From contig NZ_AP028908.1 of assembly GCF_037076465.1 (NCBI RefSeq), forward strand, positions 3,906,001-3,970,000: DNA of 64,000 nucleotides, read 5' to 3'. The position numbers were made by a program, and so were the translations under genes. Under the pieces are notes generated by a model. The model had not been told where the DNA came from and made no database searches. It was given only the letters and a program-made list of their open reading frames with translations. This document shows positions 16,978-26,709 of this stretch, one piece after another; within the stretch, counting starts at the first letter, position 1; the number at the start of each line of letters is the position of its first letter. The stretch is from Pectobacterium araliae. Lineage in GTDB: Bacteria > Pseudomonadota > Gammaproteobacteria > Enterobacterales > Enterobacteriaceae.

Positions 16978-18924
16978 ATGCAGCTAAAACCGGACAGTCG
17001 TTTTTCACATCATCATTTTCCACACAGCAAGGTGTATCACGCCCTGCTGGTGACCGGATTATTGGCACTACCTGCACTCGCTCAGGCAGAAAACGCGGCA
17101 GATGAAAAAATCGTCGTGACAGCAACACAGACGAAACACACCACGCTGAGTGCTCCCGCCAGCGTCTCTGTCATCACCCGCGCCGAGCTGGAAAAGATGT
17201 CAGTGAATAACGTTTCCGACGCCATCAAAAAGCTGCCGAGCATTAATATTAACCCTTCTACCAGCTATGGCCGTAACGAGATCAAAATCCGTGGTATGCG
17301 GGCAGACTACACGCTGCTACTGGTGAATGGTCGACGTATCAACACCCAAGAATCACTCGCAACTGATATGGGGAATGATTTCGATCTGAGCTCCATTCCT
17401 ATGTCGGCGATTGAACGTATCGAAGTCATTCGCGGCCCAATGTCTTCCTTGTACGGTGCCGACGCGCTGGGCGGTGTGGTAAACGTGATTCTGCGCCAGC
17501 CGGGTGAGAACGTTACCGGTGAACTCGGCTATAACTTTCAGGCACCGACCGAAGGTTCCGGCGGTGACCATAATCGTCTGAATGGCTACGTCAGTGGACC
17601 ATTGGTGGAAAATACGCTGCTGGGCAGCTTGATTGTGGATGGTGGCAAACGTGACGCCTGGCGTACCGAGCAATCCAAGAATCGCAACTCAGATGCCTTG
17701 GAAAAACGCGATAACTACAGCGTACTAGGCAACCTGACGTGGTTGATCGATTCTCAGCAGAGCCTGGATTTTGATGCGACTTATACCAAAGATGACCGCT
17801 TCGTCGATTGGAATAACTCTGGCGCAACAGCTCACAACACACAAAAACTTGATCGCCTCGGTCTGGGACTCACGCATAACGGTAGCTGGGATAATTTCGA
17901 TACGCGGCTGCGCTACTACTACGAAAATATCGATTTAATGGATAATTCTGAGCTTAATAAAGGCATTGCCGATATCACTCAGAATAATCAGACGGTTGAC
18001 GGGCAAATATCTGGCTATCTGGGCGATCACCTGCTGACCGGCGGCGGCGAATACCGCATCACATCGCTGGAACACAGCATGAACCTGAAAAATGGCAAAG
18101 TGGACGTCAACCAGAGCGCACTCTTCCTGCAAGATGAATTCAAGATTGCGGATTTAGCCCTCACCTTTGGCGGTCGTGTTGACCATCATGAAGTCTACGG
18201 CACCGAGTTCAGCCCACGCGCCTACGCCACTTATAGTCTAACCGACAACTGGGTGATCAAAGGTGGCGTCAATAAGGCGTTTAAAGCCCCAACTCTCGCT
18301 CAATTTACCACGGGCTATACAAAAGCAGCATGCCGCGGCCAATGCTACATCGTCGGTAACCCTGATCTGAAGGCTGAAACATCCATCAGCTATGAATTGG
18401 GTACCGCCTACGAAGCCGAGCACTTCGGTACGGGCATCACCCTGTTTAACAATGACATCAAGGATATGATTCAAACCAATGCAGTGACACGAACCTATGA
18501 AAACGTGAGTAAAGCACGGGTGCAGGGAATCGAGACTTCATTCTGGGTCGATGTAATAGAGGATCTAAACTGGACCACCAACTGGACTGTGGTTGATGCT
18601 GAAGACCGCACCACCAGAAAGCGCCTGAAGCAAACGCCGAAAAATACGGTTAACACGCAGTTGAACTGGCAGGCACTGGATAACCTCTCGACCTATGTGT
18701 CCTATCAGTACACCAGTAACCAATTTTTACGCGATAAAGAAGCGTATAAAACACGCGGCTTCAATACCGTAGATATCGGTGCCACCTATACGCCGGTTAA
18801 AAACGTGGACCTGAAACTGGGCGTCACTAACCTGACCAACGAAAAGCGGGACTACGTTGCTACCGATATCGACTACTTCCTGTCTGGGCGTACGGTGTAC
18901 GGTGGCGTGAGCTATAAGTTCTAA
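16978..18924 (+). CDS. TonB-dependent outer-membrane siderophore receptor
   Basis: Outer-membrane receptor of 648 aa in the FepA/CirA/IrgA class, probably taking up the ferric form of the siderophore made by the neighbouring operon. A signal peptide of about 37 residues ends LPALAQA, then a TonB-box-like DEKIVVTATQ, a plug domain (SVSVITRAELEKMS; SSLYGADALGGVVNV), and a beta-barrel ending in an aromatic residue (VYGGVSYKF). The ATG at 16978 gives a clean signal peptide; an upstream GTG at 16927 would only add residues before it. It lies about 80 bases after the exporter stop, so co-transcription from the Fur-regulated promoter is likely. It ends at a strong terminator. Confidence 0.92.
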   Translation: MQLKPDSRFSHHHFPHSKVYHALLVTGLLALPALAQAENAADEKIVVTATQTKHTTLSAPASVSVITRAELEKMSVNNVSDAIKKLPSININPSTSYGRNEIKIRGMRADYTLLLVNGRRINTQESLATDMGNDFDLSSIPMSAIERIEVIRGPMSSLYGADALGGVVNVILRQPGENVTGELGYNFQAPTEGSGGDHNRLNGYVSGPLVENTLLGSLIVDGGKRDAWRTEQSKNRNSDALEKRDNYSVLGNLTWLIDSQQSLDFDATYTKDDRFVDWNNSGATAHNTQKLDRLGLGLTHNGSWDNFDTRLRYYYENIDLMDNSELNKGIADITQNNQTVDGQISGYLGDHLLTGGGEYRITSLEHSMNLKNGKVDVNQSALFLQDEFKIADLALTFGGRVDHHEVYGTEFSPRAYATYSLTDNWVIKGGVNKAFKAPTLAQFTTGYTKAACRGQCYIVGNPDLKAETSISYELGTAYEAEHFGTGITLFNNDIKDMIQTNAVTRTYENVSKARVQGIETSFWVDVIEDLNWTTNWTVVDAEDRTTRKRLKQTPKNTVNTQLNWQALDNLSTYVSYQYTSNQFLRDKEAYKTRGFNTVDIGATYTPVKNVDLKLGVTNLTNEKRDYVATDIDYFLSGRTVYGGVSYKF

Positions 18925-18950
18925 GCAGATAAGTTCTGAACAATGACTCT

Positions 18951-18975
18951 AGCCCGCTATTCGCGGGCTTTTTTA
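18951..18975 (+). terminator. Rho-independent terminator after the TonB receptor
   Basis: AGCCCGC (18951-18957), loop TATTC, GCGGGCT (18963-18969), then a run of T. It lies 27 bases after the receptor stop and separates it from the convergent entD-like gene. Confidence 0.9.
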
Positions 18976-19689
18976 GCAGCAGAGAAAGGTGGTGACGTCG
19001 TACTCTCTTAACAGATACGCACCTTTAAAACGGCGTCCGGCATAAAACGTTGGCGTCAGATCGGTCAGCAGTTCCAGCTCGAATTCGCGTTTGGTGATAT
19101 CCAGCGCCACCAGCCGGGCATCCAGAAAATCGAAATAGTGCCGGACCTGCGGGTAAAGCGCCTTGAACAGACTCTCTTTCGCCGAGAAGCTGATCGTCAG
19201 CAAGCAGCTAAATGCCTCATCTCGCTCCTGAAACCACTGGAACTCTTCATCGCCAATGATGCCGGGCCACAGCGACTGCGCACGCTCGTCGGACATAAAT
19301 CCTTCGATATCCACACCCACGCACGATAGCGCATCGCTACGTAAATGGGCGGCGCAGAGTACGCTGTCTTTGTTATGGCTCAGCGAACCGGCGATGTTTT
19401 CCGGCCATTGCGGCGAGCGATCTTCCCCGCTATGCAGAACAAAATCGGGGTGGCTCAACTTATTCAACACATGTCTGGCAAGATAACGTCCAGCCAAAAA
19501 TTCAGCCCGTCGTTTCGGTACGGCGCGCTCTAGCGCGTCGGAAAAAGGAATGTTCGCCTCGGCAAAAAGCGCGTCGTCGTAGGCAGACAAATGGAAATGG
19601 CAGCGTGCAGTAATACCTGGGTAGGCGGCACCGTCCGTTGCCCGTGGAAAAGAAATCCATTCAACATCATCAATAAAAGCAGAAAGCAT
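18973..19689 (-). CDS. entD: 4'-phosphopantetheinyl transferase (EntD family)
   Basis: Transfers the phosphopantetheine arm of CoA to the carrier domains of EntB and the NRPSs, so it is needed to activate the siderophore assembly line. Family motifs seen: GVDIE (Mg-binding Asp/Glu) and FSAKESLFKA, plus the N-terminal RRAEFLAGRYLA of EntD-type enzymes. I chose the ATG at 19689 (MLSAFIDDV), which has GGAG five bases upstream; the frame could be extended 18 bases to a TTG. The length of 238 aa is in the family range (EntD about 206-256). It is convergent with the receptor gene and has no obvious Fur box of its own. Confidence 0.9.
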   Translation of the reverse strand: MLSAFIDDVEWISFPRATDGAAYPGITARCHFHLSAYDDALFAEANIPFSDALERAVPKRRAEFLAGRYLARHVLNKLSHPDFVLHSGEDRSPQWPENIAGSLSHNKDSVLCAAHLRSDALSCVGVDIEGFMSDERAQSLWPGIIGDEEFQWFQERDEAFSCLLTISFSAKESLFKALYPQVRHYFDFLDARLVALDITKREFELELLTDLTPTFYAGRRFKGAYLLREYDVTTFLCC

Positions 19690-19784
19690 GTTGCTCCACT
19701 CAGGCAAGCATATCGCACCCGCATTCGGTAAATGCTGCGCAAGCCACGCTTAAACCATGAAAAATGTAGGGGCATAAACGAACA

Positions 19785-19806
19785 ATGGGCGACTTTCGCC
19801 GCCCAT
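19785..19806 (-). terminator. Possible terminator or hairpin between nupC and entD
   Basis: ATGGGCG (19785-19791) and CGCCCAT (19800-19806) can pair about 33 bases beyond the nucleoside transporter stop. The following T run on the minus strand is weak, so this is only a likely terminator. Confidence 0.4.
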
Positions 19807-19838
19807 CATCTCGCTACTGCAAGAATGCCTGGTTACAT

Positions 19839-21116
19839 TTACAAAGCCAAAAAGAACCCTGCAATGCAGGCGCTCATCAGGTTAGAAAGCGTACCTGCCG
19901 CAACCGCTTTCAAACCAAAGCGGGCAATATCCTGACGCCGAGTCGGTGCCATACTGCCCAAACCTCCAATAAGAATAGCAATAGACGAAAGGTTAGCAAA
20001 GCCGCACAGTGCAAACGAAATCACCGCTTTGGTATGATCCGACAGAACCTGCAAGCCCGCGGCCTGCACCACCTCATCCGCTTTCAGATATTCACTGAAA
20101 TTCAGGTAAGCAACGAACTCGTTGACGATCAGTTTCTGCCCAATGAACGAACCCGCAACGGTCGCTTCACTCCAGGGAATACCAATCAGGAACGCGACAG
20201 GCGCAAAGCACCAGCCCAGAATCAGTTCCAGTGACAGCTGCGGATAGTCAAACCAGCCGCCAATGCCGCCCAGAATACCGTTCAACACGGCGATCAAGGC
20301 GATAAATGCCAGTAGCATCGCCCCCACATTCAGCGCCAACTGCATACCGGAAGCGGCACCGCTTGCCGCCGCATCGATGACGTTAGCTGGGCGATCGTCT
20401 TCATCGACAAACCCAACCATTTCATCATGGTCGTGCGTTTTTTCCGTTTCCGGCACCATCAGTTTGGCAAACAGTAACCCGCCCGGAGCCGCCATGAAGG
20501 ACGCCGCAATCAGGTATTCCAACGGCACGCCCATCTGGGCATAACCCGCCATCACGGCACCAGCAATCGATGCCAACCCACCACACATCACCGCAAACAG
20601 TTCTGACTGCGTCATGTTGGCAATATACGGACGGACCACCAGAGGCGCTTCCGTTTGACCGACAAAGATATTGGCCGTCGCAGAGAGCGATTCAGTACGG
20701 GAGGTTCCCAGCAGTTTCTGTAATCCGCCACCGAGTACCTTGATGACTATCTGCATAATGCCCATGTAGTACAACACGGCGATAAGAGAAGAGAAAAAGA
20801 CGATAATCGGCAAGACGCGGAGTGCAAAAACAAAGCCACCACCGCCAAATACTTCGAACATTTTGTCGGAGACCAGACCGCCAAACATGAACGACACGCC
20901 TTGATTTCCATAGGCGATAACGTTTGCTACACCGCCCGTCAACCCTTCCAGAATCTTGCGGCCTACTGGTACATACAGCACCAGCGCACCAATACCGATC
21001 TGAAGAATGAAAGCACCGGCTACGGTGCGCAATCTGATAGCTTTACGGTTATTGGACAGCATAACCGCGCACAGTATCAGAACAATCATGCCGATGAGAC
21101 TCATAACGAGTTGCAT
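19839..21116 (-). CDS. nupC: Concentrative nucleoside transporter (NupC/CNT family)
   Basis: Inner-membrane nucleoside:cation symporter of 425 aa. The CNT signature region [12 protein letters not shown] is present, as is the conserved NEFVAY segment and the C-terminal [13 protein letters not shown]. The sequence resembles the structurally solved Vibrio cholerae CNT and the E. coli YeiM/NupX type more closely than classical E. coli NupC, so the symbol is by family. It starts with ATG at 21116, downstream of a leader with a strong terminator-like hairpin and a CRP-like site. It sits between entD and yjjV on the minus strand. Confidence 0.88.
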   Translation of the reverse strand: MQLVMSLIGMIVLILCAVMLSNNRKAIRLRTVAGAFILQIGIGALVLYVPVGRKILEGLTGGVANVIAYGNQGVSFMFGGLVSDKMFEVFGGGGFVFALRVLPIIVFFSSLIAVLYYMGIMQIVIKVLGGGLQKLLGTSRTESLSATANIFVGQTEAPLVVRPYIANMTQSELFAVMCGGLASIAGAVMAGYAQMGVPLEYLIAASFMAAPGGLLFAKLMVPETEKTHDHDEMVGFVDEDDRPANVIDAAASGAASGMQLALNVGAMLLAFIALIAVLNGILGGIGGWFDYPQLSLELILGWCFAPVAFLIGIPWSEATVAGSFIGQKLIVNEFVAYLNFSEYLKADEVVQAAGLQVLSDHTKAVISFALCGFANLSSIAILIGGLGSMAPTRRQDIARFGLKAVAAGTLSNLMSACIAGFFLAL

Positions 21117-21149
21117 GTGTAGTTCCCTATAACGCGTGAAAAAGTGAGA

Positions 21150-21201
21150 GCAAAAATAAAAATCAGCCGCCAGAGCAAAATAACGCTCTGGCGAGCTGAT
21201 T
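21150..21201 (-). terminator. Strong intrinsic-terminator-like hairpin just upstream of nupC
   Basis: On the minus strand, a stem made from 21185-21201 and 21161-21176 (GCCAGAGC pairing with GCTCTGGC, flanked by AATCAGC/GCTGATT) is followed by TTTTTATTTTT at 21150-21160. It ends 34 bases before the nupC ATG. It may be the distal terminator of yjjV, or an attenuator in the nupC leader. Confidence 0.7.
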
Positions 21202-21276
21202 ATAGAGATAGGCTCGTGAAGGTCGCTAATTTATGTCACAAATACATACAACATCGAACAGTCCAAAACACATAAT

Positions 21277-21292
21277 AGTGATCTACGTCACA
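21277..21292. promoter_or_regulatory. CRP-like site upstream of nupC
   Basis: AGTGA-N6-TCACA matches the CRP half-site consensus TGTGA-N6-TCACA with one change. CRP, often with CytR, controls nucleoside uptake genes in enterics. It is located about 160 bases upstream of the nupC start. Confidence 0.5.
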
Positions 21293-21430
21293 ATTTAATG
21301 ATTGGTATATGAAATCGAAATGGCTGTTCTGCCTGTTGTCGCACAGAAATAACAGAAAAGCAGAAGCAGTACGTCCTTCCGCTTGGGGAACGATCGTGGC
21401 GTAACAGGCCGTTCACTAACAACAGCCGTG

Positions 21431-22246
21431 TTACGCCGGAGTGAGCCGCCCAAACAGCCTAAACGAATTCTGCCAGAGTGCCTCCGCTATCACCTCAGGC
21501 GATTCAGCCCGTAGCTCACATAGCGTTTGAAACGCACACGAAATACGTTCGGGTCGGTTTGGTTGCCCCTGATAGCCGCTCATCGGCATATCAGGGGCGT
21601 CGGTTTCCAGCAGCAACCGATCTAACGGCAGTTGCGCGATTGCCTGACGCGTTTTATTCGCTCGGTCATAGGTTATGGTTCCCCCTACGCCGATGTAATA
21701 GCCCAGCCGGATAAAGGCCTGCGCCTGTGCCAGGCTGCCTGCAAACCCGTGAACCACGCCGGTACGCGGCACATCGATACGACGCAGTAATTGCGCCAGC
21801 CTGTCGTGGCTACGTCGCGAGTGCAAGATCGTCGGGAGATCGTATTTTTTCGCCAGCCGAAGTTGAGCCTCAAGGAAGGTAAACTGCCGCTCAAACTGCG
21901 GTTCTGGCATAGTGAGATCCAACCCAATCTCCCCCACCGCCACCAGTTTGGCGGGCAACTGGCGCAGTTCGTCTTCCAGACGGAGCAGGTCGCTCTCCTG
22001 ATGCTCGGCGATATAAAGCGGGTGAAGGCCCAGTGCGGCATAGAGCGGTGAATAAGTACGAGTGAGCGTCAATACACGCTCAAAATGCTGAGCAGCCACG
22101 GCAGGAATGATGATGCGATCAACTCCCGCGTCTTGCGCCAGACGCAAGCTTTCCGGTGCGTCATCATAGAATAAGGGGAAATCAAAATGGCAGTGGGTAT
22201 CGATAAAACGGTATCGTTCAGCGGGCACGTCGCTTCTCTCCGTCAA
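21431..22246 (-). CDS. yjjV: TatD-family metal-dependent hydrolase YjjV
   Basis: Cytoplasmic TatD-like metallohydrolase of 271 aa, a probable metal-dependent nuclease or phosphoesterase; the true substrate is not firmly known. Metal-ligand motifs are intact: DTHCHFDF at the N-terminus, GEIGLDL, ILHSRRSHDRL, VVHGFAGS and LLLETDAPDMP. E. coli YjjV aligns along the whole length. The N-terminus here is about 10 residues longer (MTERSDVPAERYRF), and the start could be slightly internal. A 9-bp inverted repeat (21398-21406 with 21429-21437) overlaps the stop region. Confidence 0.92.
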   Translation of the reverse strand: MTERSDVPAERYRFIDTHCHFDFPLFYDDAPESLRLAQDAGVDRIIIPAVAAQHFERVLTLTRTYSPLYAALGLHPLYIAEHQESDLLRLEDELRQLPAKLVAVGEIGLDLTMPEPQFERQFTFLEAQLRLAKKYDLPTILHSRRSHDRLAQLLRRIDVPRTGVVHGFAGSLAQAQAFIRLGYYIGVGGTITYDRANKTRQAIAQLPLDRLLLETDAPDMPMSGYQGQPNRPERISCAFQTLCELRAESPEVIAEALWQNSFRLFGRLTPA

Positions 22247-22342
22247 AATTAGGTCCGTCTGGATGAGGCGACCTAATCTACGCCAAAGAACTATCCTGCC
22301 AAAGCCTCATGGCAGAATCGAACCTGTCGTTGCGGTGAGGCC

Positions 22343-22531
22343 TCAGTGTAACGTGGTTTTATCTGAGGATACCTCTTCGTGCGCTTTTCCGTAACCCTCT
22401 TGCAAGACACCGGACAGGTAATCGTTACTTCCTTCCAGCCAGGCACAGTCGCTGTCAAACCAATCGGCCCACAGCGCCAGAAAGTTCCCTTTCCACTGTT
22501 TCCATTTGCCAACAATGATATCGCTATTCAT
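22343..22531 (-). CDS. CsbD family small stress protein
   Basis: Small protein of 62 aa. It starts MNSDIIVGKWKQWKGNF and has the CsbD/YjbJ pattern (WKQxKG near the N-terminus, then LEGSNDYLSGVLQEGYG). Members are usually induced in stationary phase or by general stress, and their molecular role is unknown. The ATG at 22531 is preceded by a perfect AGGAGG six bases upstream, which decides the start over an adjacent GTG. It sits in a cluster of stress-type small genes (ytjA, osmY) on the same strand. Confidence 0.8.
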   Translation of the reverse strand: MNSDIIVGKWKQWKGNFLALWADWFDSDCAWLEGSNDYLSGVLQEGYGKAHEEVSSDKTTLH

Positions 22532-22611
22532 CACAAACCTCCTGATAAACTGTCGAAATGCAGCAAATACGCGGGTAGCATCAGTAAAAGATAGTGTGCC
22601 GATAAAATATG

Positions 22612-22632
22612 ACAGCCGCGTGGCGCGGCTGT
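22612..22632 (-). terminator. Terminator after ytjA
   Basis: ACAGCCGCG-TGG-CGCGGCTGT is a 9-bp perfect stem. It is followed on the minus strand by TCATATTTTAT and lies 34 bases past the ytjA stop. Confidence 0.6.
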
Positions 22633-22666
22633 GTGCTCTGTATGACGAATGTATAAATGTGCGGTG

Positions 22667-22828
22667 CTACGGCCGCTTCCGACCCGTGAACAAGCTAACC
22701 AGAAACAGAATAATACCGACGACAAAGACGATTTTCGCCGCGCCAGCTGCCGTACCGGCCAACCCGCCGAAACCTAGCGCTGCCGCGATCAGTGCGATAA
22801 CTAAGAATATAATGCCCCAACGAAACAT
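22667..22828 (-). CDS. ytjA: Small membrane protein YtjA (DUF1328)
   Basis: A 53-aa ORF translated by hand: [20 protein letters not shown] at the N-terminus, then a Gly/Ala-rich linker, a second hydrophobic segment ([14 protein letters not shown]) and the basic tail FTGRKRP. This is the E. coli YtjA family: two short membrane helices, function unknown. The ATG at 22828 has GGAG about six bases upstream. The gene is located between a CsbD-family gene and osmY, with a hairpin terminator after its stop. Confidence 0.88.
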   Translation of the reverse strand: MFRWGIIFLVIALIAAALGFGGLAGTAAGAAKIVFVVGIILFLVSLFTGRKRP

Positions 22829-22936
22829 ACGCTCTCCTTACCAGACAAAATGGAAAATCATGGTGGTCATCCTGACGCGCTTCGTGCGTCCTGACTGCGT
22901 ATCCACAGGTGGTGTTTTATAGTGCGGATTTAATAA

Positions 22937-22960
22937 GGTTATCCGCGATGACGGATAACC
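22937..22960 (-). terminator. Hairpin after osmY
   Basis: GGTTATCCG (22937-22945), loop CGATGA, CGGATAACC (22952-22960) forms a perfect 9-bp stem 17 bases past the osmY stop. The T run is weak (TTATTAAA). Confidence 0.5.
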
Positions 22961-22976
22961 CCGTGTGAAATGGCTA

Positions 22977-23585
22977 TTATTTAACTGTCAGGTCATTCTT
23001 GACGCTTTTCACACCGTCAACGGCCTTCGCAATACTCTCTGCACGGTCGGACTGCGCTTTGTTATCCACTGTGCCACTCAATAGCACAACGCCTTCCTGA
23101 GTTTCGACTTTCACTTTACGGGACGGAACAATGTCATCCGCCAACAGTTTGGCCTTAATCGTACTCGTTACCACGGCATCATCGGTGTAAGCGCCAACCG
23201 ATTGTGACGGATTATCTTTCACCTGCAATTTGTCGCTGACAGATTCGACACCCTCAACCTGAGTGGTAATTTCCACCGCTCGGGTACTGAGTGCTTGGCT
23301 ACTGACAAAACCACTCAGCGTAACGACACCTTTGGACGTTTCAACGGAAATGTCGCTGCTGGTAATCGATTTGTCTTCCAGCAACGCACTCTTCACTTTT
23401 GCTGTGATAGCGCTGTCGCTCATGTAGTCAGACGCTTTATTCGCGGAGCTATCAATTTTTGTACCCGTTGTATCCGCGATACGATCGACTTTCTGCCCTA
23501 ACGTTTCTTCAGCCATCGCACCACCAGCCAGAATAGAACCCAGAGCAACTACGATCAGCGATTTTGTCAATGTAGTCTTTTTCAT
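22977..23585 (-). CDS. osmY: Osmotically inducible periplasmic protein OsmY
   Basis: Periplasmic protein of 202 aa with two BON domains. The signal peptide covers residues 1-25 (ending AGGAMA, next residue E). BON repeats lie at about 55-120 and 130-200, recognisable by the repeated [14 protein letters not shown] and [14 protein letters not shown] motifs. BON domains bind phospholipid surfaces; OsmY accumulates at high osmolarity and in stationary phase under RpoS control in E. coli. The linkage to prfC on the same strand matches the E. coli order. Start is ATG at 23585. Confidence 0.95.
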   Translation of the reverse strand: MKKTTLTKSLIVVALGSILAGGAMAEETLGQKVDRIADTTGTKIDSSANKASDYMSDSAITAKVKSALLEDKSITSSDISVETSKGVVTLSGFVSSQALSTRAVEITTQVEGVESVSDKLQVKDNPSQSVGAYTDDAVVTSTIKAKLLADDIVPSRKVKVETQEGVVLLSGTVDNKAQSDRAESIAKAVDGVKSVKNDLTVK

Positions 23586-23961
23586 CGATGTCTTCCTTCT
23601 TATGCTTTTCTGTAAACCCGAAATAACCTATTTGGGTCACGTTAACGCCTGCACAGTCATCAGCAAATCAAGGTGATAATGACGTTGCCAACACTCCGAT
23701 GACTCTCTCTTTCTGCATAAAAAATCGGAGTATTGAATTGCAAAAGCGAAACAAATAAAAATAATGAACCAACTTAAATTGCATTAACAGTTGAACAAGC
23801 CAAATCAGTTAACACGCTGTTAACTATAGCCCACAGAATGAAAAATCACAGGGGAACAGGGGGATATACACAGCAATTCAGATTTGTCTGTGGCACCAGA
23901 GTGAAAAGAAGTTATTTGCAGGAAATAAACTTAATTATTTGTTTTTTAATACATTTTAAAA
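23586..23961. other. Long intergenic stretch between prfC terminator and osmY
   Basis: About 375 A+T-rich bases upstream of osmY with no coding signal I can support. It should hold the osmY promoter; no operator is clear by eye. Confidence 0.5.
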
Positions 23962-24006
23962 TAAAAAACCCGGCTATTTTTGGCCTAAAACCAAACCTAA
24001 CCGGGT
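23962..24006 (-). terminator. Rho-independent terminator after prfC
   Basis: On the minus strand, ACCCGGtTA pairs with TAgCCGGGT (24006-23998 with 23976-23968). A nested TTTGG/CCAAA stem lies inside, and a run of T follows (23963-23968). It lies about 95 bases past the prfC stop. Confidence 0.8.
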
Positions 24007-24101
24007 GATGTTTCTTTTAGCGATGTGGTCACTATTTAAACGCCACAGTCACGATTATTTTAGTAAAACCGTGGCTTTATCAATCCATGTAGTGATAACG
24101 A

Positions 24102-25691
24102 TTAATGCTCACGCGTTTGGTGGAACGTGACTTCAGGGTAGCGTTCCCGCGTCAGGTTCAGGTTCACCATCGTCGGGGCGATATAGGCCAGATTATCGCC
24201 ACCATCCAACGCCAAATGCAGCTCGTTCTTACGCGTAAACTCTTCGAATTTCTTCGCATCGCTGCACTCAACCCAGCGCGCGGTTGAAACGTTAACGGAC
24301 TCGTAAATCGCCTCAACGTTGTATTCCGTTTTCAGACGGGCAACCACCACATCAAACTGCAACACCCCGACAGCTCCCACAATAAGGTCGTTGTTGGTCA
24401 ACGGACGGAATACCTGTACAGCACCTTCCTCAGACAGCTGTACCAGCCCTTTCAGCAGTTGTTTCTGCTTAAGCGGATCACGCAAGCGGATACGACGGAA
24501 CAGTTCCGGCGCAAAGTTGGGGATACCGGTGAATTTCATGTCTTCACCCTGCGTAAACGTATCGCCAATCTGGATTGTACCGTGGTTGTGTAACCCGATG
24601 ATATCGCCCGGGTAGGCTTCTTCAATGTGGGAACGGTCGCCCGCCATGAAGGTCAGCGCATCTGAAATCACCACGTCTTTGCCCGTACGCACCTGACGCA
24701 GCTTCATGCTTTTTTCATATCTCCCGGATACAACGCGCATAAACGCCACGCGGTCACGGTGTTTCGGGTCCATATTGGCCTGAATTTTGAATACAAAACC
24801 GGTGAATTTCTCTTCCGCCGCCGTGACTTCTCGGGTATCCGTTTTACGCGGCATCGGCGTCGGTGCCCAGGCGACTAACCCGTCCAGCATATGGTCAACG
24901 CCGAAGTTACCCAGCGCGGTGCCAAAGAAGACCGGCGTCAGTTCACCAGCCAGAAACGCGTCCAGCTCAAATTCGTGCGATGCTCCTTGCACCAGCTCCA
25001 GCTCTTCGCGCAGTTGTGCTGCCAGTTCTTCACCAACAGCGATATCCAGCTCTGGATTATCCAGCCCTTTAACAATGCGCACTTCCTGAATCGTATGGCC
25101 TTTACCGGTCTGATACAGATAAGTTTCATCTTTATAAAGGTGGTACACGCCTTTAAACAATTTACCGCAGCCAATCGGCCAGGTGATCGGTGCGCAGGCA
25201 ATCTTCAGCTCGCTCTCGACTTCATCCAGCACTTCCATCGGATCGCGGATGTCACGGTCAAGTTTGTTCATGAACGTCAGAATCGGGGTATCACGCAGGC
25301 GAGTGACTTCCATCAGCTTACGCGTACGATCTTCGACCCCTTTTGCGGCGTCGATCACCATCAGGCAGCAGTCTACCGCCGTCAGCGTGCGGTAAGTATC
25401 TTCGGAGAAGTCTTCATGCCCCGGGGTATCCAGCAGGTTAACCAGACATTCATGATAAGGAAACTGCATCACGGACGTGGTGATGGAGATACCGCGCTGC
25501 TTTTCCATCTCCATCCAGTCGGATTTCGCATGCTGGTTGGAACCACGCCCTTTTACCGTACCGGCAGTCTGAATCGCCTGTCCGAACAGCAGGACCTTTT
25601 CGGTAATCGTGGTTTTACCGGCATCGGGGTGAGAAATGATAGCGAACGTTCTTCTTTTGGAGACTTCGCGGGCGTATTCACTTGGAGACAT
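24102..25691 (-). CDS. prfC: Peptide chain release factor 3
   Basis: Translational GTPase RF3, which removes RF1/RF2 from the ribosome after peptide release. G-domain motifs: P-loop SHPDAGKTT, the switch II region [14 protein letters not shown], and FMNKLDRD (NKxD). I chose the ATG at 25691 ([16 protein letters not shown]), which aligns with the E. coli start and gives 529 aa, exactly the family length. A longer GTG frame begins at 25718. Gene order prfC-osmY on the same strand is as in E. coli. Confidence 0.96.
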   Translation of the reverse strand: MSPSEYAREVSKRRTFAIISHPDAGKTTITEKVLLFGQAIQTAGTVKGRGSNQHAKSDWMEMEKQRGISITTSVMQFPYHECLVNLLDTPGHEDFSEDTYRTLTAVDCCLMVIDAAKGVEDRTRKLMEVTRLRDTPILTFMNKLDRDIRDPMEVLDEVESELKIACAPITWPIGCGKLFKGVYHLYKDETYLYQTGKGHTIQEVRIVKGLDNPELDIAVGEELAAQLREELELVQGASHEFELDAFLAGELTPVFFGTALGNFGVDHMLDGLVAWAPTPMPRKTDTREVTAAEEKFTGFVFKIQANMDPKHRDRVAFMRVVSGRYEKSMKLRQVRTGKDVVISDALTFMAGDRSHIEEAYPGDIIGLHNHGTIQIGDTFTQGEDMKFTGIPNFAPELFRRIRLRDPLKQKQLLKGLVQLSEEGAVQVFRPLTNNDLIVGAVGVLQFDVVVARLKTEYNVEAIYESVNVSTARWVECSDAKKFEEFTRKNELHLALDGGDNLAYIAPTMVNLNLTRERYPEVTFHQTREH

Positions 25692-25869
25692 GATTTTCAG
25701 GTTTCTTTTGTTAGCCACCCGGCGTCAGCATCAAGTCAACAACACACCGATGTCAGATCGTCAGGCAAAGCGGAAATAAACGGTAGCAGAGCATTTTCCC
25801 TGATTTAACGTGCAGACACAATCAGTGATGGCATAAACAGCAAAGCGACGTCTTTGAGCCATTAGCGTA

Positions 25870-26553
25870 TCAGAGGCGTTTTTCTTCCCCATCCTTTCTC
25901 ACTGCCCCGCTATCGCTCTCTACCTCATCCTCTTCTTCTTTCACTGGTGTACTCGCAGTAAGAAGGTAAGGTGACTGCTGCCAGCGAGTACGGCGATTCT
26001 GCAACAGCGTTCGGGTCAGAATGATGCCGATAGCCAGCGAAAGTAAGATCATCAGACGCAGAATATTGGTAGTGTTATCCACTTGCCTGGCTTCGGTCGC
26101 CAGCACATGGGTATCTAAAGTAATACGCAGGAAACCGATAGGCCCTTCTTTTCCCTCAATGGGCTGCACCAGTTGATGGTTAAAGTAGCTTCCGACTCGA
26201 TTACCGTCCAGCGCCAGCCGATCTCGCAGTTGCACCTGTTCACCAACATGTGCCACCAGCGAGCCGTCCTGCTGATACACGCCAGCATCCAGAATACGGC
26301 TATGATCGGTAAGCTGTTTGAGGATGGTCGTAATCTTTTGACTATTATCATCCACACTGGTCATCAGCGGCGAAAGGCTGTAAGCCACCTGTCTGGAGAG
26401 CGTGCGCGACAGATCTTCGACCTGTTCAGAGCGCGCCATCTGGTGACTTAAACTGAAATAGGACGCACCTTGCATTAACACCACCAGTAAGGCGAGGCAA
26501 ATCAGCACAATCACCGTGCGGTGTAGACGAAATTTCAACCGGGCGCGAACCAT
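25870..26553 (-). CDS. ytjB: YtjB/SMP family membrane protein
   Basis: Inner-membrane protein of 227 aa. A basic N-terminus is followed by a TM helix (about 12-33, TVIVLICLALLVVLMQ), a periplasmic domain with LSRTLSRQVAYSLSPLM, a second TM helix (about 165-185, LRLMILLSLAIGIILTR), and a highly charged C-terminal tail rich in Glu. It matches the YtjB (Smp) family encoded next to serB, divergently, in E. coli. The molecular role is not well defined. It shares a roughly 150-bp divergent promoter region with serB. Confidence 0.88.
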   Translation of the reverse strand: MVRARLKFRLHRTVIVLICLALLVVLMQGASYFSLSHQMARSEQVEDLSRTLSRQVAYSLSPLMTSVDDNSQKITTILKQLTDHSRILDAGVYQQDGSLVAHVGEQVQLRDRLALDGNRVGSYFNHQLVQPIEGKEGPIGFLRITLDTHVLATEARQVDNTTNILRLMILLSLAIGIILTRTLLQNRRTRWQQSPYLLTASTPVKEEEDEVESDSGAVRKDGEEKRL

Positions 26554-26709
26554 GATAATCCTTACACGATTTGGATACTTTCATGTTGCCAGAAGCGCCA
26601 GCGATAGGATAGCTTGTTGCCCAGTTTTTGGAGGGATATGTTTGCTCGACGCCAGATCCCTTTTTATCGCACGACTTTATCGCACGACTGCCAGCAGAGG
26701 ATTTTCCCC

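Noticed and set aside
24891..25808. 305-codon plus-strand open frame opposite prfC
   Set aside because: It lies almost wholly inside the well-supported prfC gene on the other strand; no family features.
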